The notes beneath the pieces are model-generated. The model was not told where the DNA came from, did not search any database, and saw nothing but the letters and a program-made list of their open reading frames with translations. From Pelagibius litoralis (GTDB taxonomy: Bacteria > Pseudomonadota > Alphaproteobacteria > Kiloniellales > Kiloniellaceae), in the NCBI RefSeq assembly GCF_011683915.1, contig NZ_JAAQPH010000002.1:186001-250000 (forward strand): 64,000 nucleotides of DNA, given 5' to 3'. How positions within the stretch are numbered: position 1 is the first letter of the stretch; every line of letters begins with the position of its first letter. This document shows positions 35,714 through 44,385 of this stretch, in pieces. The translations under genes and the position numbers were made by a program.

Positions 35714-36004
35714 TTAAGCGGAATTGATGTCCGCCGTTTGAATGGTCACGTTGGTACCGTCCGACGGCACCGCACTGACCGTGATGATTTGGCAGGCGGC
35801 GCCGTTCTGCGAAAAAAAGATGAAGTCACCCGGACCAAGAAGGCCCCGCGCCGCATTGAAATAGCCGGCGGCCTTAACCGCCGCGAGCGCATCCGTCGCG
35901 TGGAAGTAAGTCCACATGGCAACCGATGCTTCTTCCGCTCCGGCGCCCTTGCGGGAGCGAGAGTTGTTACCCGCCGGAGCGAGCTGCTTTAGTACGAATG
36001 CCAT
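35714..36004 (-). CDS. Small capsid-associated protein, possible head decoration
   Basis: 96 residues starting at ATG 36004, just 3 bp after the capsid gene stop. The sequence LKQLAPAGNNSRSRKG, then MWTYFHATDALAAVKAAGYF and beta-like GDFIFFSQNGAACQIITVSA, recurs next to capsid genes of podovirus-like phages. Its position suggests a decoration or head-fibre role; the function is not established. The open frame extends into the capsid gene but is not needed. Confidence 0.65.
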   Translation of the reverse strand: MAFVLKQLAPAGNNSRSRKGAGAEEASVAMWTYFHATDALAAVKAAGYFNAARGLLGPGDFIFFSQNGAACQIITVSAVPSDGTNVTIQTADINSA

Positions 36005-36006
36005 GA

Positions 36007-36858
36007 TCAAGCCTCCGTCATCAGAACTTCGACAATGCCAACCGGATCGATGGCAATCGACCCTGCCGAAAACAAACCGTTGGCGAGCCAAGCGGTTTTC
36101 TCAGGGACGTAATTCACCTCTGTCCGCTGATCGACGCCGATGGCAAGACCAACGGCACCCATCGGCCCGCCGTGGAAGGCAAAGCCGGTACGCACCGCAC
36201 CGGTAATCGGCATTCCGCCCTCGTTGGGCCGGTCCGAAACCATGCAGACCTTGAACGAAAGCCATGTGTCGATTTCCCCGTTCACCAGGGCGCGGATTGT
36301 GTTGAAATCCGAACTGGTCGCCTGTTGATCGCCCAGCAACCCAAAAATGTTGTTGCTGTGGACAACCATCTTCCGCATATCCGGGTTAACGCCGCCGGCA
36401 TCGAGAAGCTGTTTTGCTCGCAAGAATTTCGCAGTGTTGAGGTTTGTTCCGGCACCGCCCTCGTTGGTCGGAACCTGCAAGGTGGAACCCGAAGCGGTCA
36501 GCGCATCGATGATGAGCTGATCTTCGCGCCGAGAGATTGCTTGCGAGATCGTGGTGGCGAGCAACGATTGCTCATCAAAGTTGACCTTGGCAGCGTCGAA
36601 AACGTCGGTATATTCCGCCGCGTTCCAGTCTTCCAAAACCGCCTCAGGCTTGGAATAAATGACGTTCATCGGCACAACGTCAGTTTGCGGAATGCGGGGG
36701 GTAGCGACACCCTGGCCAATCACCGTAAAGCGATGGCTCCTACCCGTAATGCCGGCTTTGGTCCGCACATGCGGACGCAAGACGCCGGAATCCTGGTAGG
36801 CTTGTTTGACAACCGCGTCAAAACTGGCAATAGCGGCTGCATTTAGACTCTTGGACAT
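36007..36858 (-). CDS. Major capsid protein
   Basis: 283 residues, the size of a capsid subunit without a delta domain. An N-terminal helix is followed by VRTKAGITGRSHRFTVIGQG, a long helical region (DEQSLLATTISQAISRREDQ) and the late FHGGPMGAVGLAIGVDQRTE. It lies directly downstream of the scaffold gene, as in podoviruses. It has a strong predicted promoter (37001-37029), a structured leader and the ribosome site GGAGGA, which fit high expression. The HK97 fold is assumed, not shown. Confidence 0.85.
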   Translation of the reverse strand: MSKSLNAAAIASFDAVVKQAYQDSGVLRPHVRTKAGITGRSHRFTVIGQGVATPRIPQTDVVPMNVIYSKPEAVLEDWNAAEYTDVFDAAKVNFDEQSLLATTISQAISRREDQLIIDALTASGSTLQVPTNEGGAGTNLNTAKFLRAKQLLDAGGVNPDMRKMVVHSNNIFGLLGDQQATSSDFNTIRALVNGEIDTWLSFKVCMVSDRPNEGGMPITGAVRTGFAFHGGPMGAVGLAIGVDQRTEVNYVPEKTAWLANGLFSAGSIAIDPVGIVEVLMTEA

Positions 36859-37000
36859 GAAACCGTCCTCCGTTGAGTGAAATCAATCGGTGGACGGTTA
36901 GGCCGGCTATCCGGGTCCGCCGCCTTGCCCTTCATCCGGGGCCAGCGGGGCGCTGTGGCGCCTAAACCGGGTCCGCTGGGCGGTTAGTCCGGTTACTTCG

Positions 37001-37029
37001 AATATAGGACACTTTTCGTTTCAAAGCAA
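37001..37029 (-). promoter_or_regulatory. Predicted sigma-70 promoter for the capsid gene
   Basis: On the minus strand TTGCTT (37029-37024), a 17-bp spacer and TATATT (37006-37001). The start near 36993 gives a 135-base leader that holds two copies of GCGGACCCGG. It follows an AT-rich stretch after the scaffold gene. Confidence 0.6.
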
Positions 37030-37071
37030 GGCCATATCGATTTTACTTAATGTTATAAATTAAACAAGTCG

Positions 37072-38043
37072 TCAGACGGGACGAGGCACCGACGAGCCCG
37101 CCGGCTCTTTGCCATGAACCGCCTCAAACTCCACTTGGACCGCCTCAAAACGCCGCTGTGCCTGGGCTTCGGTAATCTTGCCGGCCTTCTTGTCCCGCAT
37201 GATCTCCGCAACCTTTTCATCAAGCTCAGCAGCCTCCGGACGGGCGGCGGCGGCGGCCTGCAACTGGGTTGGAATTGAGTGCTCGCCATAATGGTCACGC
37301 ATTGCATTGATCATTCTGATTCCTGCCGCCGATGTGCAGGTTAGCCTATACTCGTTTTCCATCTCCTTATCGAACAGGCCATTAGCAACCAAGGCGTCAC
37401 CAAAGTTGGCCGTGGCGTCAATCATCGACTGCGCCTTGGGGCCAAGCTTTCGCAACTCTTCCTTTTGATCAATCGGGTCCGGTAGGGCAGCGCCCGATTG
37501 CTCGACGTACCATGCGATTGTGTCGTTGAAATCCTGATTGCTCATCCTGCGCTCATGGGCGAAATCTCGGAATGCGCTCACAATCGGATCTTCGCTGCCC
37601 TCTTCATCAGACAGAAAGATCCTGTCCGCAGTCGGCTTTAGATCGTCCGGAAGTTCTAGCCTATAGTCCTCCGGGTTTTCGACCGCCGACGCCTTCTTGG
37701 TGTTGTCTTCGGTCCTGAGTGCCCTGATCTCTTCCTGCTGATCCTTCCACGACTTCACCAAGCCATCGAGGCGAAGCTCACCAGTTTTCGGATCGTGGAA
37801 TTGCTCCGGCAGGTATTCGGGGCGCTCTTCAAGCCTCAGTCCCGGCACCTGGGACGCCTCCGCCTCCGCAGCGGGTGCCTTGTCCAAGGCCGCGCTTTCG
37901 CTTGTGTCTTTCTCCGCTGGCGTTGCATGGTCGAGTAGGCTGGCCGTCTTGGCTCCACCATCGTCAGATGTTGCCTCGGCTTCAGCCTCCGACGCACCGG
38001 CACCCGAAACCGCATCTTTGTCAAAAAACATTCTGGTACTCAT
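37072..38043 (-). CDS. Capsid scaffolding protein
   Basis: 323 residues, very acidic in the first 100 (SEAEAEATSDDGG, then DHATPAEKDTSESAALD), with a helical charged C-terminus (AEIMRDKKAGKITEAQAQRR). This acidic-then-coiled layout and the position between portal and capsid are typical of podovirus scaffolds. ATG 38043 follows GGGAGTTTTGATC. It overlaps the upstream gene's end. Confidence 0.8.
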   Translation of the reverse strand: MSTRMFFDKDAVSGAGASEAEAEATSDDGGAKTASLLDHATPAEKDTSESAALDKAPAAEAEASQVPGLRLEERPEYLPEQFHDPKTGELRLDGLVKSWKDQQEEIRALRTEDNTKKASAVENPEDYRLELPDDLKPTADRIFLSDEEGSEDPIVSAFRDFAHERRMSNQDFNDTIAWYVEQSGAALPDPIDQKEELRKLGPKAQSMIDATANFGDALVANGLFDKEMENEYRLTCTSAAGIRMINAMRDHYGEHSIPTQLQAAAAARPEAAELDEKVAEIMRDKKAGKITEAQAQRRFEAVQVEFEAVHGKEPAGSSVPRPV

Positions 38044-38045
38044 GA

Positions 38046-38375
38046 TCAAAACTCCCTCGCCTTTTCTACCTGCCTATCGATCCATTCAAGCATGGAGCGC
38101 TGCGCGTCATTCCACAGCAGCACGGCTGTAATCGCGTCCAAACGCATCCCCGGCTTAACCCGCGCGTTACTTCTCATCATGTCGGCCATGATCTCGCGCA
38201 ACTCTCGGCCCTCCGGGGTATCGAAGACGCGCGCAACCAAAAGGATCACTTGCTGCCGCGCTTCAAGCTGCTCCTGATTTTGCCGCTTAACATCTTCCTC
38301 ACCCTCCGGGGAGAACCGCCGCCACGGATCTTCATCACCTCCCAAAAAATGCGGTATGCCCAAATTCTCGGACAT
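38046..38375 (-). CDS. Unknown small protein between portal and scaffold
   Basis: 109 residues, helical and charged (EGEEDVKRQNQEQLEARQQV, then MLEWIDRQVEKAREF). No family was recognised. It lies 1 bp after the portal stop and overlaps the scaffold start region, so it is part of the head operon. A small head-assembly helper is plausible by position only. Confidence 0.7.
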   Translation of the reverse strand: MSENLGIPHFLGGDEDPWRRFSPEGEEDVKRQNQEQLEARQQVILLVARVFDTPEGRELREIMADMMRSNARVKPGMRLDAITAVLLWNDAQRSMLEWIDRQVEKAREF

Positions 38376-38376
38376 G

Positions 38377-39966
38377 CTAACCCCCTTCCTCTGCTGTCGG
38401 CTGCGCCTGCTGCGCCATCATTCGCATTACCGTGTCTAATCCCTTTTGCTTCTCGTCTTTATTGCGCACGAGATCCTGCGGGACGCCCATTTGCTCGGCT
38501 ATGAACTTCGGAACCTCTTCCACCTTGAAATTGAGTTGGGTAAGCTCCGGGCCGACAGCGGCCTGAGATAATTCAATCGCCTGCAAAACTTTTTGGATAT
38601 CATCCAAGTTCTGTAGCTGCGCCAGCGGCGACACGATCTGGATATTGATGAACTGCCCATCAATCCGCAGCGCCTTCGGAATGTTGACCAGACCTTTGCG
38701 CCGAAGGATATGAATCCCGCGCAAGACAAGCGGCTCCAACAACTCCTTTTGGATGCGCCCGGCTGCCGGGCCGAAGTCTTTAATTTGCCGCTGCCGCCGT
38801 TCAATAATCTCGGTCGCAGACCGAACGCCGTCGTTAACGTCCGGCAGGTCTTCGTCAAAAAGCGCTTGCCGGATCTGAGATCGATAGTCGCTCAGCAGCA
38901 GTTGAGAAACATCAAAGCTACCGGGAAATTCTAGGGGTCGAAGCGTTGGGTTTTCAGTGGAGTTAGAGCCAACCGTAATCACTGATCCTGGCTGAAACAG
39001 GCTCATATTCGTGTTAAAAACGTTGTCGTCAATACCCGTCCAAACGCCGGAAGTTGCTATGCTGGCGTTCATCAGGACAAGCTCAACAACCTTGTTCAGA
39101 GTCCGAATATCAGGCAGGGCGTCGAAGACGGGACCGCGCCCGCGAATCTCATTGGTCGCCTTTTTGTAGCGCGTTACGATCCAGGGGCTTGCCGTTTCGA
39201 ATGCCCGCTGCGCTTTCAGTATTTGCCGTTTGTCTTTCTTGTCGATAACGGCATAAAACCACTTTGTGGGCCGGCCTATGTCGCCGCCGGGAAGAACCGA
39301 AAACGAATCATCGTCCGGGTAAGTGATTTCGATGTACGCGCGTTTTTGCTCCTTGCCGTCGGTCGCCTCTTTGGTCTGCTCATCAGAAATCTCCGCGTCC
39401 GGCCATTCCTTTTGCGCAATGCTCGGCAACATCGATACTTCGCGCGATACATCGCCAATCGTGCCGTTTGGACCCTCGCCAAAGCCCAGCGCGAATTGTG
39501 GCCATGCGCTAAAGTGAAAGGGCTGATCGTCGTCACCCTCATTAAAAAGTAGCGCCGCCGTGCCCACCATGAGATCGGCAAGGGCCTCGTTGATCGCCGT
39601 CTCGAAGTTACTCGCCCATATCGCCGCGTGAAACTTCTTGGTGATGTCCTGCAGGGTCTCGGCTACCTGTTCCTTCTCTTCTTCTGGAACGCTGTCAAAA
39701 GCGGGACCGGGGCGCAGCTCGAAAAAATTCTTTCCGCTTGGAAATAGAAGATCCTGCAGCCGATTTGTGGACCGGCTGAGTGATTTCCCAGCCTGCGAAT
39801 CAAAGACGTGGCTCGCGCGCGGCTGTCCGGGTGTGGGGTTGTCTACAGTGTCTCGCGCCGCCTGTGTATAGCGGTACGCATCGCGGTATTGACCGCGCCA
39901 CTGAGCAAGGTCGCCCCAGGCCCGGTCATGTCGTTTGATAAGCTTTTCGGCGGACAGCTCAGGCAT
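38377..39966 (-). CDS. Portal protein (head-tail connector), T7 gp8-like
   Basis: 529 residues. The N-terminus HDRAWGDLAQWRGQYRDAYRYTQ, then FDSQAGKSLSRSTNRLQDLLFP, matches podovirus head-tail connectors, as do ADLMVGTAALLFNEG and the C-terminal QMGVPQDLVRNKDEKQ. It forms the 12-mer ring through which DNA is packed and ejected. Its length is right for T7-type portals. Confidence 0.92.
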   Translation of the reverse strand: MPELSAEKLIKRHDRAWGDLAQWRGQYRDAYRYTQAARDTVDNPTPGQPRASHVFDSQAGKSLSRSTNRLQDLLFPSGKNFFELRPGPAFDSVPEEEKEQVAETLQDITKKFHAAIWASNFETAINEALADLMVGTAALLFNEGDDDQPFHFSAWPQFALGFGEGPNGTIGDVSREVSMLPSIAQKEWPDAEISDEQTKEATDGKEQKRAYIEITYPDDDSFSVLPGGDIGRPTKWFYAVIDKKDKRQILKAQRAFETASPWIVTRYKKATNEIRGRGPVFDALPDIRTLNKVVELVLMNASIATSGVWTGIDDNVFNTNMSLFQPGSVITVGSNSTENPTLRPLEFPGSFDVSQLLLSDYRSQIRQALFDEDLPDVNDGVRSATEIIERRQRQIKDFGPAAGRIQKELLEPLVLRGIHILRRKGLVNIPKALRIDGQFINIQIVSPLAQLQNLDDIQKVLQAIELSQAAVGPELTQLNFKVEEVPKFIAEQMGVPQDLVRNKDEKQKGLDTVMRMMAQQAQPTAEEGG

Positions 39967-39999
39967 GGGCCAAGCCCGCCAAGCAGATTACACGGCTGC

Positions 40000-40137
40000 T
40001 TAGCTGCCGCAGTCCGGATTGTCGCCGCAGTTGCCGAACTCGCCCTCGGCAGTGTCCCAGGGCTCGCTTGTGGTCATGGCGCAGGCACCGAGGCCAAGGC
40101 AAGCCAGCAGCACCAGAAAGTGAAACGGTTTGATCAT
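40000..40137 (-). CDS. Small lipoprotein (possible outer-membrane spanin)
   Basis: 45 residues from ATG 40137, with ribosome site GGAGAG. A signal peptide ends in the lipobox LGLGAC, so the mature lipoprotein is only about 27 residues (CAMTTSEPWDTAEGEFGNC). The size fits Rz1-like outer-membrane spanins, but it lacks their proline-rich stretch. It lies between the glycine-rich protein and portal genes. Confidence 0.6.
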   Translation of the reverse strand: MIKPFHFLVLLACLGLGACAMTTSEPWDTAEGEFGNCGDNPDCGS

Positions 40138-40223
40138 AGCTCTCTCCAGTAAAACGGAGTCTACCACCATACCGCGTGATGGTTGAAGGCTTAAATTCCA
40201 TCTTGGCACCTCGCCCGCTGTCC

Positions 40224-40676
40224 TTATGGACCTGCATCTGGGTTGTCTCCCCCACCAAAACCGCGATCACCAGGGCCGCCAAATCCGGGCCCATCGAACT
40301 GCCCTCTGCCGCCCCGGTCGCCACCGCTTCGAGACTTACCGCCAGATCGACCACCTCTGTCGCCGCCCCTGCCACTACGCCCGCCGCCGCTACTGGTACT
40401 GGTCGGCCTGGGCGCCGCCTTGGCAGCCGGCCTTGATCCCGAGGGCGCGCGGCGGCTGCCGCTGGCATTCTGTTCCCGGCCTCTCTGTCGCTCCTGTGGC
40501 CCAAGAAACTGCAACTGGCCGGCAAAGCCACCAAGGGCACGAACCCGCCTATTAGCCTCGTTCGCTTCCTCTAGCTGCTCGCGCTGCCTGATCTCGTCCT
40601 CTAATGCCTGAGCCTGCAACTCAGCGAGGCGTTTTTGTTCCTCTGATTGGCCTCCGCCGCCACCGCTACTGCCCAT
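40224..40676 (-). CDS. Gly/Arg/Ser-rich phage protein with coiled coil
   Basis: 150 residues. The first 45 are Gly/Ser then a charged coiled coil (KRLAELQAQALEDEIRQREQ). The last 60 are low-complexity GGRSGRGGDRGG-type repeats, RNA- or DNA-binding-like in composition. Similar Gly-rich proteins lie beside terminase or portal genes in other podoviruses, but no function is known. The low-complexity end makes database matches unreliable. Confidence 0.6.
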   Translation of the reverse strand: MGSSGGGGGQSEEQKRLAELQAQALEDEIRQREQLEEANEANRRVRALGGFAGQLQFLGPQERQRGREQNASGSRRAPSGSRPAAKAAPRPTSTSSGGGRSGRGGDRGGRSGGKSRSGGDRGGRGQFDGPGFGGPGDRGFGGGDNPDAGP

Positions 40677-40680
40677 CGCC

Positions 40681-41130
40681 TTAAACCTCTCTTGCGCCGT
40701 AGCGCTTCGTTAGAACGTCATAAAGGCCCCGAGGCGTTACCGCCCATGATGAGAGGCCAAGTTCATACGCAATTATACTAGCACAAGTAAGGACTAAGCC
40801 GCGAGACTTAAACTGATTTGTTAGATAATGACTCTCATCCAGCTCTATAAACAGGATCTTCCAGCCGGCGCGCTTAGCCACACGAATGTATTTCGCGGGC
40901 CGCCCTATCATGGATTCCCTGACCATCCCGGTATTCTTCGGGTCCATAAACAGGATGCAGTTGTCTGTAATCTCACAGCCGGCAAAGCAGTGCTCAAAGA
41001 CGCCGCGATAGGACGGAATGAGCCTGTACCACCAGCGGCGGTGCTGATCGCTGGGCCGGAAGAAAACCCACCAACGGCGGCTGGGAAGCCGGCCAGGGCG
41101 GCGGGGTGCCTCTAAGGTATCCACCATCAA
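40681..41130 (-). CDS. Possible papain-fold (NlpC/P60- or YiiX-like) phage protein
   Basis: 149 residues, overlapping the terminase stop by 4 bp. Late in the protein LVLTCASIIAYELGLSSWAVTPRGLYDVL has the shape of the catalytic-cysteine helix of permuted papain-like amidases (Cys116, then an LGL turn and a TP motif), with a candidate histidine at His47 (VFEHCFAG). Such enzymes can cut peptidoglycan peptides or lipids. This would make it the only visible endolysin candidate. The match is by pattern and not firm. Confidence 0.45.
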   Translation of the reverse strand: MMVDTLEAPRRPGRLPSRRWWVFFRPSDQHRRWWYRLIPSYRGVFEHCFAGCEITDNCILFMDPKNTGMVRESMIGRPAKYIRVAKRAGWKILFIELDESHYLTNQFKSRGLVLTCASIIAYELGLSSWAVTPRGLYDVLTKRYGAREV

Positions 41131-42773
41131 TCAAACAGCCCGGAATGATCGAATTGGATTTGAAGGCTCTCACCACGGCGAGCGCGGGCCGTCATGGAGT
41201 TGGGGTTCTGACCTGGGGCAGCGCCGTGTTTCAAGGTCCGGTATTCTCCGCCTCCCGACGTCACGTAGCTGCAGGCATCGCCCGGATGGCTCCATTCATT
41301 TTTTTCCGGCCTATCCGCGTAGTTCTCTCCCGAAGTCTTCAGCTTTCGGCGGCACCACCGGCCCGCCAGCCCCCCAATCAGCCACTTACAAGACGGGTCC
41401 ACCAGAAATCCAGGGATCGACTCGCCATTGGGAAGAGGCACCAGACGCCCCATAGGAGAGGCTAGAGCGTTGCGGCGCACGTCCGGGTCATTGGACGGGG
41501 CATACTGGACAGGAAGGCCCTTGGACCGCATGTGATCGCCGACAACGACCTTGTAAATCTGATCTCTTTGACGGGCAGCAGGATCGACGTAAACCGCCCG
41601 GATTGGTGCGTTTTGAAAATCCTTGGCATGCTCCCGAAGGACAGCATCGCAAAAAGCATCAAGGCCGATATCGGCAATAACGAGCTCTTTCAAGATCCGC
41701 CAGTCACCCAACATCCCGACTTGCGCCCATACCGCCGCTGGGTTCAGCGTACCGCCGCCCGCATCAATGCCCACCAGCAGGTCAAGGTTTGGATCATACG
41801 ACAGCGGGCGGACCATCGTTGTTTGGCTGAACTCGGGGACCCACGGCTTACCGGGCACAAGGTAGATCCGCTTCGCCTGGGCATAGCGTCGCAGCCAGGG
41901 TAGGAGCTTCTTTGAAACCTGCTGGTGATAGTACCCTGGCCGGAGGTTGTTCAGGTTCTCCGCCGCTCCCTCGCCATGCACGTCCGGCTTGTCGTTCGGT
42001 GCCCAATAGCGTCCGGCGGCCTGAATGCACTCATTCTGCTGTAACTGCTCACCCATGCGGTGGTGGCCGGGTTCAGTGATCTGGAAATCGGTGCCAACTT
42101 CCAACATGGCGGGCGGTTGACGGATAACCTGCCAGTCCGCCACGAACTCCGAACCGTCGGGCAGCGTCACCCTAATTTCCGGCGCCGCGCCTTCGTCGGC
42201 CTCTTCTGTCCAGGCCCTTTCGTCGGCGGCATTCGTATCCCAGAACACTCCCGCCCAGGTGGCCCAGCCCTCATCTTTGCCGGGGAACCGCCCGACACGG
42301 CCCGTCACCATATCAATGATGCCTCTTGGCAACTCCGAGGCTTCGTTCAACCAAGCGAAAGACAGATCAAGAGATTTGAGCTTGCCAATATCATCCTCTT
42401 TATCCAGCGCCAGAAACAAAACCTCTAAGTCAAGGCCGGGTGCGTGGTCGGTCGGATGAATGATTATGTGCTGCTGAATGGGAGCTGCACCGATCTTAAC
42501 GGGCGGTAGCTTTTTCCCCTTGAAGCACTCGTTCCACGTCTTGATCGTGGTTGATTTTAGTTCGCCGTAGGTGTTCCGGATGACGCCGACGCGCGACCGC
42601 CTGTAACCGTTATCGGACTTTCGCTGCTCGCTGGCGTGCCGCATTACCTTGGCGCAGGAACCAAAGCTCTTACCAGAGCCCAGCGGCCCGATAATGCCGG
42701 TTACGAAAGCATCGCTGTAGATGTAATCGTAGACGCACGGACTCCCCGTCATGTCTAGGGGTATGATCGCCAT
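41127..42773 (-). CDS. Terminase large subunit
   Basis: The packaging motor ATPase and nuclease. In 548 residues, Walker A is GPLGSGKS (29-36), Walker B is the hydrophobic run ending LNEA (about 137-145), and the nuclease domain begins with LLVGIDAGGG (about 335), holding the first metal aspartate. HPGDACSYV near the C-terminus carries another acidic residue. The family is that of T7-like/podovirus terminases. The ATG overlaps the next gene's stop by one base. Confidence 0.93.
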   Translation of the reverse strand: MAIIPLDMTGSPCVYDYIYSDAFVTGIIGPLGSGKSFGSCAKVMRHASEQRKSDNGYRRSRVGVIRNTYGELKSTTIKTWNECFKGKKLPPVKIGAAPIQQHIIIHPTDHAPGLDLEVLFLALDKEDDIGKLKSLDLSFAWLNEASELPRGIIDMVTGRVGRFPGKDEGWATWAGVFWDTNAADERAWTEEADEGAAPEIRVTLPDGSEFVADWQVIRQPPAMLEVGTDFQITEPGHHRMGEQLQQNECIQAAGRYWAPNDKPDVHGEGAAENLNNLRPGYYHQQVSKKLLPWLRRYAQAKRIYLVPGKPWVPEFSQTTMVRPLSYDPNLDLLVGIDAGGGTLNPAAVWAQVGMLGDWRILKELVIADIGLDAFCDAVLREHAKDFQNAPIRAVYVDPAARQRDQIYKVVVGDHMRSKGLPVQYAPSNDPDVRRNALASPMGRLVPLPNGESIPGFLVDPSCKWLIGGLAGRWCRRKLKTSGENYADRPEKNEWSHPGDACSYVTSGGGEYRTLKHGAAPGQNPNSMTARARRGESLQIQFDHSGLFD

Positions 42774-43126
42774 CAGTTCACCATACTCCCGGCTTTATCA
42801 ATGACGGCCTTTGCAACGGTGGCCTTGTCGATCAGAGGCGCCCGCACATGATCGTGATGCCACTGTTTAACGATTAAAAGCTGTTCGCGCTGGCTCAGAT
42901 CATCCCAAGCCTGCCCGGAGAGGATACCGGAGGGAACGGGTTCTTCTTCCTCCCCCTGGATCACGAAGTTAGACGCCTTGGCAGATAGCCGTGCCTTAGG
43001 TGCCTTGCGGGTTCGGTTGAAGTCCCGGCGCACGGCGCCTCGGTACTCGCCCCACCACTTGCGGGCACGCGCCAACGCTTCATCGACGCGCATTCCTGTA
43101 TCTGCAAAGCGGCCATCGGCGTTCAT
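42773..43126 (-). CDS. Unknown protein next to terminase
   Basis: 117 residues, basic in the middle (WWGEYRGAVRRDFNRTRKAPKAR). No family is certain. Its position just before terL and its size would also suit a small terminase subunit, but the gene at 45359-45820 is a better candidate for that. ATG 43126 overlaps the upstream stop (ATGA). Confidence 0.65.
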   Translation of the reverse strand: MNADGRFADTGMRVDEALARARKWWGEYRGAVRRDFNRTRKAPKARLSAKASNFVIQGEEEEPVPSGILSGQAWDDLSQREQLLIVKQWHHDHVRAPLIDKATVAKAVIDKAGSMVN

Positions 43127-43311
43127 AACGGCTCTACCTTTTCCCAGCACAGATGCCCGACGTGGAAATCATCCTCAATCAGCCGCCAAACCCCGGTATC
43201 GGTTGCCACAAGAATGACTCCGTGGAAGAGAGTGATATGTTGCGGCTCTGAACCATCGGGCATTGGAATGTGGCTCTTACCAGAGCGACCGCAGGCGCTT
43301 GATTCAGTCAA
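43123..43311 (-). CDS. Small unknown phage protein
   Basis: 62 residues. The best start is TTG at 43311, which has GGAGG at good distance and overlaps the upstream stop; an ATG at 43263 lacks a ribosome site. The sequence ITLFHGVILVATDTGVWRLI looks like a small beta protein. It is coupled to the next gene by an ATGA overlap. No family was recognised. Confidence 0.55.
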   Translation of the reverse strand: MTESSACGRSGKSHIPMPDGSEPQHITLFHGVILVATDTGVWRLIEDDFHVGHLCWEKVEPL

Positions 43312-44062
43312 GGGTGACGCCCTCCGCCAAGCCGTTGACAAGCTCCTGAGGGTCTTCTCCGCGATCTTCTATGCAACGGCGCAGCATTGAGAGGTTAGGT
43401 TGTCCAGCAAGGCCCACGAGCGCGCCCACCATCAGGTCATAGTCATGAGCGCCTGAGTTGGAAGTCGTCTCGACAAGACCCTTTTCTCGAAGATCCGCCA
43501 TACCGATAGCCGCCGCACCGGCCTTGATCCGAATGTTACGAACGTTGCCGACCATAGAGCCCAGCATGGCCCGGTTGAGCTTGGACCCCTCAAATCGTTC
43601 CGCTGCCTTCTCTGCAACCTCCGTATCCTCTGAGGCCAGATCCATAAGGCTCGCTTCCATATCGCCCTCACCATCGAAGGCGCCGCGCCGTAGCTGCTGA
43701 ATCTCTTCCAGGCGAAGATCAATTTGTGTGGCAAGCATTTCGAGCTGGCCGCGCTCATCAAGCTCCGCGAAGCGTTCCCACGGCTCCCCGTCCGGTATCA
43801 GCTTCTTTCCGGTCCTACCGTTCCACGCTTGAACGAACGTCCTCAGATATCGAAGTTCATGATTGTTCATCTGACGCATTTCCCTTGCCGCTTTGCTGCT
43901 GCCCCATAGGTGCCTGCAAGCACTCGATAGTGAACGGGGTAGTGGGGCGAGTGTCGCCCATGTGTTGACTGCCAGTTGTCGAAGCATCAGCCGGCAATCA
44001 ATTCCAACCACCGCGCCGAACAGGAGTAGCAACCATGCGGTCGCGGCGTGTTGGATAAGCAT
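43304..44062 (-). CDS. Unknown phage protein with N-terminal membrane segment and possible internal start
   Basis: 252 residues from ATG 44062, which has a strong ribosome site (GGAGTAAC). The first 25 residues form a membrane helix (ATAWLLLLFGAVVGI) followed by a basic stretch. From residue 65 on the protein is soluble and helical. A second ATG at 43870 with AGGGAAAT upstream could give a 188-residue soluble form. It lies in the lysis/packaging block. No family was recognised. Confidence 0.65.
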   Translation of the reverse strand: MLIQHAATAWLLLLFGAVVGIDCRLMLRQLAVNTWATLAPLPRSLSSACRHLWGSSKAAREMRQMNNHELRYLRTFVQAWNGRTGKKLIPDGEPWERFAELDERGQLEMLATQIDLRLEEIQQLRRGAFDGEGDMEASLMDLASEDTEVAEKAAERFEGSKLNRAMLGSMVGNVRNIRIKAGAAAIGMADLREKGLVETTSNSGAHDYDLMVGALVGLAGQPNLSMLRRCIEDRGEDPQELVNGLAEGVTLD

Positions 44063-44067
44063 GTTCG

Positions 44068-44385
44068 TTACTCCGCTTCTGCCGGAGCAGGGACCGGGCC
44101 AACCACACTGCCGGCGCGGGTCTGGTGCATCGTGCAGAAGTCACGATAGCGATTCGCGTCCTCATCAGACGTGCCATAGGTTCGGTTGATGCTGCCGATG
44201 CTGGCGGCGTTGCAGAGCCCCCATTCGAGGTTGTCAATGGTGGTATCCGCCGCGTCGGCGCCTCTCACCTTCACAGTCTCGCGTACCGTGTCACCGAACT
44301 CGGTGAAGCCGCAGCCGCTCACAAGAAAAAGGCCCGCAATAGCGAGCCCGGCGGGAAGAAATGTCTTCAAGATTCTACATCGCAT
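44068..44385 (-). CDS. Phage lipoprotein in the lysis block
   Basis: 105 residues with a signal peptide (LPAGLAIAGLFLVSGC) ending in a lipobox, so the Cys is lipidated. The mature part contains NLEWGLCNAASIGSINRTYG and ends in a Pro/Ala-rich tail. Its position one gene downstream of the holin-like gene suggests a spanin-like or lysis-control lipoprotein, but the sequence family is not recognised. Confidence 0.7.
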   Translation of the reverse strand: MRCRILKTFLPAGLAIAGLFLVSGCGFTEFGDTVRETVKVRGADAADTTIDNLEWGLCNAASIGSINRTYGTSDEDANRYRDFCTMHQTRAGSVVGPVPAPAEAE

